Part shown: piece after piece, positions 12,885-19,809 of the stretch
How the letters are laid out: each line of letters starts with the position of its first letter
Numbering within the stretch: position 1 is the stretch's first letter
DNA from: an uncultured Collinsella sp.
GTDB taxonomy: Bacteria; Actinomycetota; Coriobacteriia; Coriobacteriales; Coriobacteriaceae
NCBI GenBank assembly: GCA_900550205.1
Contig: URRJ01000015.1
Location: 1-20,523 of the forward strand
Length of the DNA: 20,523 nucleotides
Direction of reading: 5' to 3'
Program-made: the position numbers and the translations under genes
The notes under the pieces: generated by a model
What the model saw: only the letters and a program-made list of their open reading frames with translations
Databases searched by the model: none
Told to the model about the DNA's origin: nothing

Positions 12885-14444
12885 ATGGAAACGTTGATTC
12901 TCGCCCTGCTCGCGACTCCTTTGGTGTTCTCGCTGGTCATGGCGTTTTTGCCCAAGAACACGTCCTATAACGTGTTTGCCGGTCTCAACCTGGTCTCCGT
13001 CGCAGCCGTCCTGGTGCTGTCGATTGTGACGGCCGGTGACGTCCTTATGAGCGGCGACACCGCGAGCGCTCTTGGCCTGTGGTTCCACCTCGATTCGCTG
13101 GGCGCCATCTTTGTGCTGCTCATCGGCTTTATCGGTTTTCTTACCGGGCTGTTCTCGCTGCCCTATGTAAAGGCCGATATCGAGGAGGGCTCCATGTCCG
13201 CCGAGCGCGCCAAGCAGTATTTTGCGCTGTTTAGCCTGTTTGTGTTCACCATGCTGCTCGCGTGTCTGTCCAACAACGTGATCCTCACGTGGGCCGCCGT
13301 GGAGGCAACCACGCTTTCCACCGTGTTCCTCGTGGGTATCTACAAGAACAAGACGGCCCTCGAGGCTTCTTGGAAGTATGCGATGGTCTGCACCGCCGGC
13401 GTGGCCTTTGGCCTGTTCGGTACGCTGCTGATCTACGCCAATGCCGCCGACGTGATTCCCAACGCCCACGAGGCCGCGTTCCTGTCGTGCGTGCTGCCGT
13501 ATGCCGACCAGTTCGACCCGACGCTCATGCGCCTCGCCTTTACGTTTATCGTGATCGGCTTTGGCACCAAGGCCGGCCTGTTCCCCATGCACACTTGGCT
13601 GCCCGATGCCCACTCCCAGGCCCCGAGCCCTGTCTCGGCCCTGCTCTCGGGCGTGCTGCTTAAGTGCGCCATGCTTGTGATCATGCGCTTCTATGGCTTT
13701 ACCATCCAGGCCGTGGGCGCCGAGTATCCGCAGCTTTTGCTGCTGATTGTCGGCACGCTGTCCATTTTGGTGGCGGCACTTTCGATGTTCCGCCAGGACG
13801 ACCTCAAGCGCCGCTTTGCGTACTCGTCTGTGGAGAACGTGGGCGTTATCGCCCTGTGCCTGGGTATCGGTGGCCCGCTGGGTATCGCCGCGGCCCTGCT
13901 TCACTGCGTGTTCCACGGCTTTACCAAGACGCTTGCCTTCTGCGTGTCCGGCAACATCCAGCACGCTTTTGGCACGCGTAGCCTGGCCAAGATCCAGGGC
14001 GTCGTCGAGGTTGCCCCCGCAACCGCCGCGCTCGCCGTCCTGGCGCTGCTCGGTCTTGGTGCCTTCCCGCCCTTTGGCATGTTTATCTCCGAGTTCCTGA
14101 CTTTTGTCGCCGGTGTTACCGCCGGTCCCATGTGGCTGGTCGTCGTGGTCGCCCTCGGTCTTACCGTGGCCATCTCCGCGCTCACCCGCATCGCACTCAA
14201 GTCGGTATTCGGCCATGCGCCCCAGGGCATGGGCAAGCATGAGGCCCCGGCGCTCATGCTTATCCCCGAAATCATCCTGGCTGTCATGATCTTGTGGTTT
14301 GGCATCGCCACTCCGCTGCCCCTCGTGCACGGTGTGGAGACCGCGACCGGCATCGTGCTCGAGCAGAGCACCGAGGAACTTCACGCGACGCCGATGTACC
14401 GCGCTGTGTTCGGTACCGAGACCGCTCAGAGCGAGGTGGAGTAA
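12885..14444 (+). CDS. hyfF: Hydrogenase-4 subunit HyfF (antiporter-like membrane subunit)
   Basis: 519 residues (E. coli HyfF 526), the third antiporter-like protein of the operon. Conserved parts are LTWAAVEATTLSTVFLV (E140), GFGTKAGLFPMHTWLPDAH (K229, H236), SQAPSPVSALLSGVLLK (K260) and, later, DDLKRRFAYSSVENVG. After about residue 440 a last helix (LMLIPEIILAVMILWFGI) and an acidic soluble tail follow. GAGGGGG precedes ATG 12885. The stop is followed after three bases by hyfG, the junction from membrane arm to catalytic subunits. Confidence 0.92.
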   Translation: METLILALLATPLVFSLVMAFLPKNTSYNVFAGLNLVSVAAVLVLSIVTAGDVLMSGDTASALGLWFHLDSLGAIFVLLIGFIGFLTGLFSLPYVKADIEEGSMSAERAKQYFALFSLFVFTMLLACLSNNVILTWAAVEATTLSTVFLVGIYKNKTALEASWKYAMVCTAGVAFGLFGTLLIYANAADVIPNAHEAAFLSCVLPYADQFDPTLMRLAFTFIVIGFGTKAGLFPMHTWLPDAHSQAPSPVSALLSGVLLKCAMLVIMRFYGFTIQAVGAEYPQLLLLIVGTLSILVAALSMFRQDDLKRRFAYSSVENVGVIALCLGIGGPLGIAAALLHCVFHGFTKTLAFCVSGNIQHAFGTRSLAKIQGVVEVAPATAALAVLALLGLGAFPPFGMFISEFLTFVAGVTAGPMWLVVVVALGLTVAISALTRIALKSVFGHAPQGMGKHEAPALMLIPEIILAVMILWFGIATPLPLVHGVETATGIVLEQSTEELHATPMYRAVFGTETAQSEVE

Positions 14445-14447
14445 CGA

Positions 14448-16220
14448 ATGATTGAAACTGAGAACAAGGTGTATGCCCGTCGCTGCGAGAGCCATGTCGA
14501 GGCCCTGCGCCGCGCCGTTCCGGGCTGCATCGAGAAGGTCGAGTGGCAGTGCGAGGACCAGCTGACGATCACCGTCAAGCAGGACAAGCTGCCCGAGGCC
14601 GTCCACTACCTGTACTACGAGCGCTACGGCTGGATTCCCGTGATCATCGGCAACGATGAGCGCAGCCTGTGCGGCCGTTACGCCGTGTACTACGTCATCT
14701 CCATGGAGGGGGAGGACCCCGGCTGGGTGACCGTCCGCACAGAGGTCGATCCCGCCAAGATGACGTTCCCGTCCGTGACGCCGTTCGTCCCCGCCTGCGT
14801 GTGGGGCGAGCGCGAGCTGCGCGATATGTTCGGCCTGATCCCCGAGGGTCTGCCCGATCGTCGCCGCCTGGTGCTGCCCGACGATTGGCCCAGCGGCCTG
14901 TATCCGCTGCGCAAGGACTCCATGGACTACCGCTTCCGTCCCGCTCCCGCGAGCGACATGGAAAACTACGAGTTCTTGGCCGACACCAAGGGCAAGGAGA
15001 CCACGCTCGTCCCCATGGGCCCGCTGCACATTACCTCCGACGAGCCTGGCCACTTCCGCCTGTTCGTCGAGGGCGAGACGATTGTCGACGCCGACTACCG
15101 TCTGTTCTACGTGCACCGCGGTATGGAGAAGGTCGCCGAGACGCGCCTGAACTATGACGCCGTGACGTTCCTCGCCGACCGCATCTGCGGCATCTGCGGC
15201 TGTGCCCACTCGGTGGCCTATGCCGAGGCCGTCGAGCGCGCCCAGGGTATTCATGTCCCGCCGCGCGCCCAGTACATCCGCGCCATCATGCTCGAGGTCG
15301 AGCGCCTGCACTCGCATCTGCTCAACATTGGCCTGGCGTCGCACTACACCGGCTTCGACTCCGGCTTCCAGCAGTTCTTCCGCGTCCGCGAGAAGTCCAT
15401 GGACCTGGCCGAGAAGCTCTCCGGTCACCGCAAGACCTACGGCCTCAACGTGATCGGCGGCGTGCGTCGCGATATCCTGGCCGAGCAGAAGCTCTCCACG
15501 CTCACGACCATCCACCAGCTGCGCTCCGAGGTTCAGGAGCTCGTCGACGTGCTTCTCTCCACGCCCAACTTTATTGAGCGTACGAGTGGCATCGGCATCT
15601 TGGACCGTAAGATCGCACGCGACTTCTCGCCGGTCGGCCCGCTCATGCGTGGCTCGGGTTATGCCCGTGACGTGCGCTTTGACCATCCCTTCGACGGCTA
15701 CGCCGATCCGGATATTCAAAAGATGCATGCCGCCACGGCCGACACCTGCGATGCCTTCGGCCGTACCGCCGTTCGCATCCAGGAGGTCTACGATTCGATC
15801 GACATGATCGAGACCATGCTCGAGAACTGCCCGTCGGGCCCCATCCTCACCACGGATTGGGAGTACACCCCGCACAAGTACGCCATCGGCGCCACCGAGG
15901 CGCCGCGCGGCGAGGACGTGCACTGGGCCATGCTCGGCAATAACCAGAAGTGCTACCGCTGGCGCGCCAAGGCCGCCACGTACAGCAACTGGCCGGTCCT
16001 GCGCTACATGTTCCGCGGCAACACCGTGGGCGATGCGGCGCTGATCGTCGGCTCGCTCGACCCGTGCTACTCCTGCACCGACCGCGTGACGGTGACCGAT
16101 GTCGCCGCCAAGCGCGACCATGTGCTCGACAAGGAGCAGTTCGAGAACGTCTGGCGCGACAAGTCGCCGCTTGCGGGCGAGGGCACCATGGCCGCTCCGC
16201 TCGATGAGGAGGCGCTCTAA
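14448..16220 (+). CDS. hyfG: [NiFe] hydrogenase large subunit HyfG (NuoC-NuoD fusion)
   Basis: 590 residues (HycE 569, HyfG about 570). The N-terminal part (to about residue 170) is NuoC-like, with ERELRDMFGLIPEGLPDRRR; the rest is NuoD-like large subunit. Nickel ligands: L1 motif R245-I-C247-G-I-C250 with H254, and L2 motif D538-P-C540-Y-S-C543-T-D-R546. It is the catalytic subunit that reduces protons to H2 in group 4 [NiFe] hydrogenases. A tail of 44 residues follows R546 (E. coli HycE: 32). By analogy with HycE, cleaved after the Arg of DPCYSCTDR, HycI encoded downstream should remove it once nickel is inserted. All four cysteines are present, so it should bind the metal centre, unlike NuoD. 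GAGGTGGAG lies just upstream of ATG 14448. Confidence 0.95.
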   Translation: MIETENKVYARRCESHVEALRRAVPGCIEKVEWQCEDQLTITVKQDKLPEAVHYLYYERYGWIPVIIGNDERSLCGRYAVYYVISMEGEDPGWVTVRTEVDPAKMTFPSVTPFVPACVWGERELRDMFGLIPEGLPDRRRLVLPDDWPSGLYPLRKDSMDYRFRPAPASDMENYEFLADTKGKETTLVPMGPLHITSDEPGHFRLFVEGETIVDADYRLFYVHRGMEKVAETRLNYDAVTFLADRICGICGCAHSVAYAEAVERAQGIHVPPRAQYIRAIMLEVERLHSHLLNIGLASHYTGFDSGFQQFFRVREKSMDLAEKLSGHRKTYGLNVIGGVRRDILAEQKLSTLTTIHQLRSEVQELVDVLLSTPNFIERTSGIGILDRKIARDFSPVGPLMRGSGYARDVRFDHPFDGYADPDIQKMHAATADTCDAFGRTAVRIQEVYDSIDMIETMLENCPSGPILTTDWEYTPHKYAIGATEAPRGEDVHWAMLGNNQKCYRWRAKAATYSNWPVLRYMFRGNTVGDAALIVGSLDPCYSCTDRVTVTDVAAKRDHVLDKEQFENVWRDKSPLAGEGTMAAPLDEEAL

Positions 16221-16221
16221 T

Positions 16222-16938
16222 ATGCTGAAGCTTTGGAAGGTTAACGCCAAGGCCGGCGACGCGACGGTCAAGTACCCGTTTGCGCCGTTCCCCACCAACA
16301 AGGACATGCGCGGCAAGCCCGAGCACAATGCCGAGCTCTGCATCGCCTGCGGAGCCTGCGGCGTGGCGTGCCCGGCCGATGCCATTCGCATGGACACCGA
16401 CCTTGCGGCCGATACCATCACCTGGTCGATCGACTACGGCCGCTGCATCTTCTGCGGCCGTTGCGAGGAAGCCTGCCCCATGGAGGCCATCAAGCTCACC
16501 GAGGAGTTTGAGCTGGCCGTCATGAGCAAGGATGACCTCACCAGCAAGAGCGTCTATACGCTCGAGCACTGCTCGCGCTGCGGCAAGCCGTTCGCCCCGC
16601 ACAAGGAGATCGACTACGCTAAGCGCCTGCTGCAAAAGGCCGGCGGCATGGAGGCCGAGCAGGCCGCCCGTACCGTCGGTATGTGCCAGGAGTGCAAGCG
16701 CGAGCTCGACGCCCTGCGCGCCGCCTCGGCCGTAAAGACCGGCAACGCTGCCGGCATGGCTGCCAACGAGACGCTTGCGTCTGGCGAGCCCCAGGGCCCC
16801 GGCATGGAGTATCTGGGCGGCCACGGTGTGAACCCGGAGTATATCGACCGCGAGCTCAACCCCGATGCGCCCGAGATTCCCGCCGGACCTGCACCGGTCG
16901 AGGGCATCATTATGGATTTTGATACGAAGGAGGAGTAA
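16222..16938 (+). CDS. hyfH: HyfH/HycF-type ferredoxin subunit with a C-terminal extension
   Basis: 238 residues; E. coli HyfH and HycF have about 180. Two 4Fe-4S motifs are visible: C40-C43-C46-C50 and C75-C78-C81-C85 (CIFCGRCEEACP, as in HycF). A further cysteine quartet, C117-x2-C120 (HCSRCGKPF) and C155-x2-C158 (MCQECKR), matches the HycF C-terminal zinc- or cluster-like site. It is the NuoI-like subunit carrying electrons towards the small subunit. The extra part (about 160-238) is Ala/Gly-, Pro- and Asp/Glu-rich, ends in IIMDFDTKEE and has no recognised domain. The start ATG 16222 is one base after the hyfG stop, with GAGGAGG in the hyfG end serving as ribosome binding site. Confidence 0.9.
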   Translation: MLKLWKVNAKAGDATVKYPFAPFPTNKDMRGKPEHNAELCIACGACGVACPADAIRMDTDLAADTITWSIDYGRCIFCGRCEEACPMEAIKLTEEFELAVMSKDDLTSKSVYTLEHCSRCGKPFAPHKEIDYAKRLLQKAGGMEAEQAARTVGMCQECKRELDALRAASAVKTGNAAGMAANETLASGEPQGPGMEYLGGHGVNPEYIDRELNPDAPEIPAGPAPVEGIIMDFDTKEE

Positions 16939-16940
16939 CC

Positions 16941-17723
16941 ATGGCCGAACCCACGCTTTTGCCCGAGCGGCTTCAGTACCGCCCGACCAAGATCGAGCTC
17001 GACGAGAGCATCGAGAAGGCCAAGGCGACCCTTCTTAAGAAGATCAAGCGCTCGGTGTACGTCTACCGTGTTGACTGCGGCGGCTGCAACGGCTGCGAGA
17101 TCGAGATCTTCGGTTCCATCACGCCCGTCTTCGACGTCGAGCGCTTTGGCATCAAGGTCGTGCCCTCGCCCCGTCACGCCGATGTGCTGCTGTACACCGG
17201 TGCCGTGACGCGTGCCATGCGCATGCCGGCCCTGCGCGCCTTTGAGGCCGCACCCGATCCCAAGATCGTGGTGTCCTATGGCGCGTGCGGCTGCACCGGC
17301 GGCATCTTCTACGACAACTACTGCGTCTGGGGCGGCACGGATAAGATCCTGCCGGTCGACGTCTACATTCCCGGCTGCCCGCCCAGCCCCGCGCAGACCG
17401 TCTACGGCTTTGCCATGGCGCTCGGTCTGCTGGACCAAAAGCTCCATGCCGAGACCACGGTGGAGGCTGCCGGCGAGCAGGCCGATATCCTGCATCCCGG
17501 CGTGCCGTACAAGCTGCGCGTTGCCATCGAGCGCGAGGCTCGCGCCATGAGCGGCTACCGTTACGGCCGCGACCTGGCCAACGAGTTTATGGATACGCTC
17601 GAGGGCGCGCCCAAGGGCGATATCCGCGGTGCCATGGCGCTGCTCATCGATAAGCAGGACGATCCGCGCCGCGTCGAGGTGTACTCGGCGCTGCAGGATC
17701 TGGTGCTGGCCGGAGGTCGCTAG
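16941..17723 (+). CDS. hyfI: [NiFe] hydrogenase small subunit HyfI (NuoB-like)
   Basis: 260 residues (HycG 255, HyfI 252). Ligands for the proximal 4Fe-4S cluster are C49-N-G-C52 in DCGGCNGCEIEIFG, C116 in YGACGCTGGIF and C146 in PGCPPSP; C46 and C118 are extra cysteines of unknown use. It has no twin-arginine signal peptide, as expected for cytoplasm-facing group 4 enzymes. It takes electrons from HyfH and passes them to the NiFe site in HyfG. GGAGGAG in the end of hyfH precedes ATG 16941. Its TAG is followed immediately by the ATG of hyfJ. Confidence 0.94.
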   Translation: MAEPTLLPERLQYRPTKIELDESIEKAKATLLKKIKRSVYVYRVDCGGCNGCEIEIFGSITPVFDVERFGIKVVPSPRHADVLLYTGAVTRAMRMPALRAFEAAPDPKIVVSYGACGCTGGIFYDNYCVWGGTDKILPVDVYIPGCPPSPAQTVYGFAMALGLLDQKLHAETTVEAAGEQADILHPGVPYKLRVAIEREARAMSGYRYGRDLANEFMDTLEGAPKGDIRGAMALLIDKQDDPRRVEVYSALQDLVLAGGR

Positions 17724-18305
17724 ATGGAGCTCACGGACCGCTCTGGTTACTTTGCGGGTCCCGGCATGCTCGGCGGCTCTTTTGGCGATGCCTCGCGCGC
17801 AAGCGACGAGGCCGCCGAGGGCGTCGCCGACCCCTGCCTGGGCCATGCGCCCGACCAGGTGGTCTTTTACGAGCTCACGCGTAAGTTTGTGGAGACCGAG
17901 GAAGACGTTCCCCAGGAGGCCTGCGACGTGCTGTACTACACGCTCGCCGTGGGCCACCACACCGGCGTGCTCGACTGCTTTGAGCCGCGCCTGTCGGTGC
18001 CGGTGGATGTGTTCTATACGCTCGTCGACGCACTGCCGGAGGGGGAGGCCAAGACCAAGTTCGAGGCCATCCGCTCCTTTGGTGAGTGCCAGCTCGACAA
18101 GGCGGCCGTGCCGTCGCTGCTCGAGGCCTGCGATACGCTGCTCGACGAGCGCGGTTTTCGCGGGTCGGCCAAGGCCGGCATTTCGGTGTTCGACGACGAC
18201 TTTGGCCTGCATGCCCAGCAGGTCGCGTTTCTGATGAAGTTTCGCGATCTGGTTGAGCGCGTGCGCGATGTGTCGGGCGTGTATCTGACGGGAAGGTTGC
18301 AGTAA
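17724..18305 (+). CDS. hyfJ: HycH/HyfJ-family hydrogenase maturation protein with an N-terminal extension
   Basis: 193 residues against about 137 for E. coli HycH/HyfJ. The family core begins at about residue 46: VVFYELTRKFVE, then ACDVLYYTLAVGHHTGVLDCFEP, which is the clearest HycH signature. HycH is a soluble maturation factor for the large subunit, not part of the final complex; the details are poorly known. The first 45 residues (MELTDRSGYFAGPG and an acidic Ala-rich stretch) have no counterpart in E. coli. I keep ATG 17724 because GGAGG (17712-17716) gives a 7-nt spacing and there is no well-placed internal ATG near the core. The stop overlaps the hycI start (TAATG), indicating translational coupling. 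Confidence 0.85.
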   Translation: MELTDRSGYFAGPGMLGGSFGDASRASDEAAEGVADPCLGHAPDQVVFYELTRKFVETEEDVPQEACDVLYYTLAVGHHTGVLDCFEPRLSVPVDVFYTLVDALPEGEAKTKFEAIRSFGECQLDKAAVPSLLEACDTLLDERGFRGSAKAGISVFDDDFGLHAQQVAFLMKFRDLVERVRDVSGVYLTGRLQ

Positions 18306-18808
18306 TGGGTCGCGTTGTGGATGGCCGCGTGAACGGCGCCCCGTTTGCGGGTATCGTGCTCACGGCGGGAAGCGTGCTGCGCGCCGACGATGCCGCCGGC
18401 CCCGTGCTCTCCAAAAAGATGGAGGACGCGCCCATCGCCGGTTGGTGCACCATCGACGGAGGCCAAACGCCCGAGGATGACATCATCGAGGTCAAGCGTG
18501 AGCGTCCGCCGCGTTTGGTTTTGGTTGATGCCGCCGACATGGCGCTGCCCGTCGGCGCCATCCGCTTGCTCGACAAACGTGATGTGGCCCGCAAGTCGAT
18601 GTTCACCACGCATTCGCTTCCCTTGTCGATTCTGATCGAAGAGATTGAGCAATCGTGCGAAGATATCGTCTTCATAGGGATTCAGCCGGGCGACACGGAG
18701 TTCTACAACCCCATGTCCCCGGAGGTCTTTGAGGCCGTCGACGCCGTGTACGACGCCGTGGCCGCCAACGACTTTTCCCACTTTGTCCGCTTGGGGCAAG
18801 AGCAGTAG
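18305..18808 (+). CDS. hycI: Hydrogenase 3/4 maturation endopeptidase HycI
   Basis: 167 residues (E. coli HycI 156). This protease family uses bound nickel in the precursor to recognise and clip the C-terminal tail of the large subunit. The nickel-contact residues of HycI (D16, D62, H90) correspond here to D29 (LRADDAAGP), D75 (LVDAADM) and H103 (FTTHSLPLS). The segments DGGQTPEDDI and FIGIQPGDTEFYNPMS are also typical of HycI. Its likely substrate is HyfG, with cleavage expected after R546. The first ten residues are longer than in E. coli. The start overlaps the hyfJ stop by one base. Not being in the E. coli hyf operon (HycI is in hyc there), its presence makes this locus self-contained for large-subunit processing. 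Confidence 0.92.
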   Translation: MGRVVDGRVNGAPFAGIVLTAGSVLRADDAAGPVLSKKMEDAPIAGWCTIDGGQTPEDDIIEVKRERPPRLVLVDAADMALPVGAIRLLDKRDVARKSMFTTHSLPLSILIEEIEQSCEDIVFIGIQPGDTEFYNPMSPEVFEAVDAVYDAVAANDFSHFVRLGQEQ

Positions 18809-18847
18809 GAGCACTTGTTCCATTTTGTTAGGAAAGAAGTGATTGAC

Positions 18848-19687
18848 ATGGCAGATTCCAAGGTGGAGTATCCCGCTCCCGATTGCCTGACACCCGCCGC
18901 GATCGAGGCCAAGACCGAGGCCGCCGGCGTGACCAAGGCCAACCTGCCGGTCGCAAAGGCCTTTCTGTTGGCAATGTTCGCCGGTGCGTTTATTGCCTTC
19001 GGCGGCCTGTTCTTTACCGTGTTCTTGAGCGATAGCACGCTGGGCTGGGGCGCTCAGCGTGTCGTGGGCGGCCTGTGCTTTTGCCTGGGCCTGGTGCTCG
19101 TGCTGGTGTGCGGCGCCGAGCTGTTTACCGGTAATTCTCTTATGGTCTGCGCGCTCAAGAGTAAAAAGATCACCTTGGCTCAGATGCTCAAGGCTTGGGT
19201 CGTCGTGTGGGTTGGCAATTTTGTCGGTGCTCTGTTCATCGTCTTTTTGGTGTACATGGCCGGCATATATAAACTTAACGGCGAGGCGGTCGCCAACTCC
19301 ATGGTGAGCGTCGCCGCCGGCAAGGTGACGATCGACTGGGTGACGATCTTCTTCCGCGGCATCCTGTGCAACATCTTTGTGTGCCTGGCCGTGTGGATCG
19401 GTACCGCCGGCAAGACCGTGGTCGATAAGGTTGTGGGCATTCTGCTGCCCATCGCCGCCTTTGTGGCCTGCGGTTTTGAGCACTGCGTTGCCAACATGTA
19501 CTTTTTGCCCATGGGCGCCGTGATGCATGCATGCGGCTATGGCGCCGACGTCGCCGGCGCCGATGCGCTCAACGCTGCGGGCATTGCGTTTAACCTGTCC
19601 GCCGCCACGCTGGGCAACATCGTGGGCGGCGCGGTTCTGGTCGCGCTCGGCTACTGGTTTATCTACGCTAAGAAGTCCGAGGCGTAA
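18848..19687 (+). CDS. focA: FocA/FNT-family formate channel
   Basis: 279 residues, the usual size of formate-nitrite transporters, which form pentamers in the inner membrane. Six helices are expected. Family motifs: AGAFIAFGGLFF, CGAELFTGNSLM (88-99), FRGILCNIFVCLAVW (169-183), ACGFEHCVANMYFLPMG (207-223) with the central pore His212, equivalent to H209 of E. coli FocA, and LGNIVGGAVLVALGYW. It would move formate or formic acid in or out depending on pH, and by position it equals focB at the end of the E. coli hyf operon. The start is slightly uncertain: ATG 18848, or GTG 18839 three codons earlier, both downstream of AGGAAAG (18830-18836). It closes the operon before a terminator. Confidence 0.92.
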   Translation: MADSKVEYPAPDCLTPAAIEAKTEAAGVTKANLPVAKAFLLAMFAGAFIAFGGLFFTVFLSDSTLGWGAQRVVGGLCFCLGLVLVLVCGAELFTGNSLMVCALKSKKITLAQMLKAWVVVWVGNFVGALFIVFLVYMAGIYKLNGEAVANSMVSVAAGKVTIDWVTIFFRGILCNIFVCLAVWIGTAGKTVVDKVVGILLPIAAFVACGFEHCVANMYFLPMGAVMHACGYGADVAGADALNAAGIAFNLSAATLGNIVGGAVLVALGYWFIYAKKSEA

Positions 19688-19709
19688 GGTACCGTCTGTT
19701 TGACGTTGG

Positions 19710-19745
19710 GCCTCCCGCGGGGCGTTGCCGTGCGGGAGGCTTTTT
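19710..19745 (+). terminator. Terminator of the formate hydrogenlyase operon
   Basis: A perfect 9-bp stem GCCTCCCGC (19710-19718) with GCGGGAGGC (19732-19740), a 13-nt loop and a TTTTT tract at 19741-19745. It lies 23 nt after the focA stop and separates the operon from the next gene. Confidence 0.9.
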
Positions 19746-19809
19746 GGGTCTGGGGCTCGTTGCCGGGCTTTTGGCCTGTTGTGTTTGGCTGATGAAAGGG
19801 GTAATCGAG

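Noticed and set aside
12180..16421. Very long open frame on the minus strand opposite hyfE-hyfH (over 1,400 codons)
   Set aside because: High-GC codon bias on the plus strand leaves the antisense frame free of stops. The translation is low-complexity, His/Gly/Asp-rich, without a recognisable domain, and overlaps five clearly identified genes.
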